Shown: positions 4,707 to 5,774 of the stretch, piece after piece
How the letters are laid out: every line of letters starts with the position of its first letter
Numbering within the stretch: the stretch's first letter is position 1
Assembly (NCBI GenBank): GCA_949744025.1
Contig: CATJWA010000287.1
Span: forward strand, 1 to 5,774
Reading direction: 5' to 3'
DNA: 5,774 nucleotides
Source of the DNA: an uncultured Eubacteriales bacterium
Lineage (GTDB): Bacteria; Bacillota; Clostridia; Oscillospirales; Oscillospiraceae
Made by a program: the position numbers and the translations under genes
Notes under the pieces: generated by a model
Databases searched by the model: none
Seen by the model: only the letters and a program-made list of their open reading frames with translations
What the model was told of the DNA's origin: nothing

Positions 4707-5774
4707 ACCCGTGTGTCAGATTAGGCAGCCACAGCACAAGGTCAGGAAAGACCGTGAGCAGGACCGCGCACAGCAAAATCGCGGGAACAAACATCACCGC
4801 GCCCCGGAACACGTTTTTCAGCGGCACATCCCTGCACACGCCCGAGATGACGTAGCAGCACATACCGACCGGCGGCGTGATAAAGCCGAGCTCCATGACG
4901 ACGATGCACACAACGCCGAACCACACGGGGTCAAAGCCAAGTCCCGTAACCACGGGCAGGAATATCGGCGCGGTGAGCGTAATCATCGGCAGAGCGTCCA
5001 TGAACATGCCCATGATTGCGTAAATGAAAATGATGATAAGAATGATAACATAGCGCGAGATGTCAAGCCCCGTTACAAAGCCGGCCAGAGCGGAGGTCAG
5101 GTTAGTGATTGTCAGGAACTTGCTGAACACGTCGGCACCCATGATTACAAAATACACCATGCATGCCGATTTCATGGAGTCCGCCAGCACGCTTAAAAAG
5201 CTTTTCGCCGTGAAACGCCCGCGGACAATCATGATAAGCAGCGCCACGACGCAGCCGATGGCCGCCGACTCGTTGACGGAGAAAAAGCCGGAGAACATGC
5301 CGCCGAGCACCACGCCGAACAGCACCACAACCCACAGCAGCTCTCGCAGGGCCAGCAGCTTCTCGCGCATGCTCGCCGGCGTCTCACTTTTTGGCGCCTC
5401 GTCGGGGTTGGTCTTTACTATTATAAAAATGGTCGCCATAAACAGCAGAGCCAGCAGTATGCCGGGCACAACTCCTCCGGCGAACAGCTTGCCGATGGAC
5501 GCCTCGGCCATCACGCCGTAGACAATCATCGGCGTGGACGGCGGTATGAGGATGCCCAGCGTGCCGCCGGCCGCGACGGTTCCGGTGGAAAGCGTGTCCT
5601 TATAGCCCAGCTCCTTCATTTTTGGCACCGCCACAACTCCCATGGTCGCCGCCGTGGCAGGAGCCGAGCCGCATATCGCGCCGAAGCCCGCGCAGGCGGC
5701 AATCGTAGCGCAGCCCACGCCGCCCGGCAGGCGGCCGAGCCATTTGTCACCGGCGTTGAAAAGCCCGTCGCTCA
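4705..5774 (-). CDS. dctM: TRAP transporter large membrane subunit (DctM-like), N terminus beyond the window
   Basis: The frame is open from the right edge (5772 is the last full codon boundary) to TAA at 4705-4707, about 355 residues. A GTG at 5716-5718 is internal: the codons before it read GLFNAGDKWLGRLPGG, which is conserved DctM sequence. The real start, about 70-80 residues earlier in typical 425-residue proteins, is outside. Diagnostic motifs follow: CAGFGAICGSAPATAATMG, then GTVAAGGTLGILIPPST, and near the C terminus MGMFMDALPMI and ELGFITPPVGM. These belong to the ion transporter-like core with its two re-entrant hairpins, where sodium and substrate bind. The rest is a series of hydrophobic helices through to the LPNL tail. 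It is cotranscribed with dctQ, which follows it. Confidence 0.93.
   Translation of the reverse strand, partial: SDGLFNAGDKWLGRLPGGVGCATIAACAGFGAICGSAPATAATMGVVAVPKMKELGYKDTLSTGTVAAGGTLGILIPPSTPMIVYGVMAEASIGKLFAGGVVPGILLALLFMATIFIIVKTNPDEAPKSETPASMREKLLALRELLWVVVLFGVVLGGMFSGFFSVNESAAIGCVVALLIMIVRGRFTAKSFLSVLADSMKSACMVYFVIMGADVFSKFLTITNLTSALAGFVTGLDISRYVIILIIIFIYAIMGMFMDALPMITLTAPIFLPVVTGLGFDPVWFGVVCIVVMELGFITPPVGMCCYVISGVCRDVPLKNVFRGAVMFVPAILLCAVLLTVFPDLVLWLPNLTHG

Noticed and set aside
4711..5196. A plus-strand frame of 161 codons opposite dctM.
   Set aside because: Its composition is H/D/R/N-rich, typical of the reverse complement of hydrophobic membrane helices.

Overview
The window looks like a piece of a Clostridia-type (low-GC Gram-positive lineage, but GC-rich species) chromosome. 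The signs are strong Shine-Dalgarno sites of the AAAGGAGG kind, a DUF3810-type membrane metallopeptidase-like gene and a TRAP transporter. The taxon is inferred from gene style only. Two composition blocks meet near position 1860-1990. The left block is AT-rich (positions 541-600 are 20/60 G+C, 1681-1740 are 19/60) and carries defence genes. The right block is GC-rich (positions 2581-2640 are 40/60) and carries housekeeping or transport genes.

Left block (1-1856, + strand): the C-terminal 101 codons of a type I restriction enzyme R subunit (HsdR) are followed 23 bases later by a CD-NTase (cGAS/DncV-like nucleotidyltransferase). Five bases after that comes a small protein with two membrane helices and a beta-rich domain that matches Cap15. 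CD-NTase plus Cap15 with no Cap2/Cap3 is a compact type I CBASS anti-phage module. On phage infection the CD-NTase would make a cyclic nucleotide, which would activate Cap15 to disrupt the inner membrane and kill or arrest the cell. No promoter is visible between hsdR and the CBASS pair, so the restriction system and CBASS probably share a transcript. This is the most notable content of the window. The system type is known; the sequence does not show its clade or signal nucleotide.

Middle (1857-4162): a 135-base intergenic stretch holds a convincing promoter (TTGCAT, 17 bases, TATAAT) whose -10 box sits inside an 8-bp perfect inverted repeat (GCGCAAAA/TTTTGCGC). Further copies of the TTGCGC core follow, so this is a candidate operator. 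It drives a two-gene unit: a three-helix membrane protein with a HELAH zinc-binding motif (DUF3810-like), then a membrane-anchored alpha/beta hydrolase with an intact Ser-Asp-His triad. The unit ends in a 20-bp perfect stem that also serves as terminator for the convergent genes.

Right (4169-5774, - strand): the large (DctM-like, cut by the window edge) and small (DctQ-like) membrane subunits of a TRAP transporter, in the order M then Q. The solute-binding protein is not in the window, so the substrate is unknown. No RNA genes, CRISPR arrays, insertion sequences or transposases were seen.
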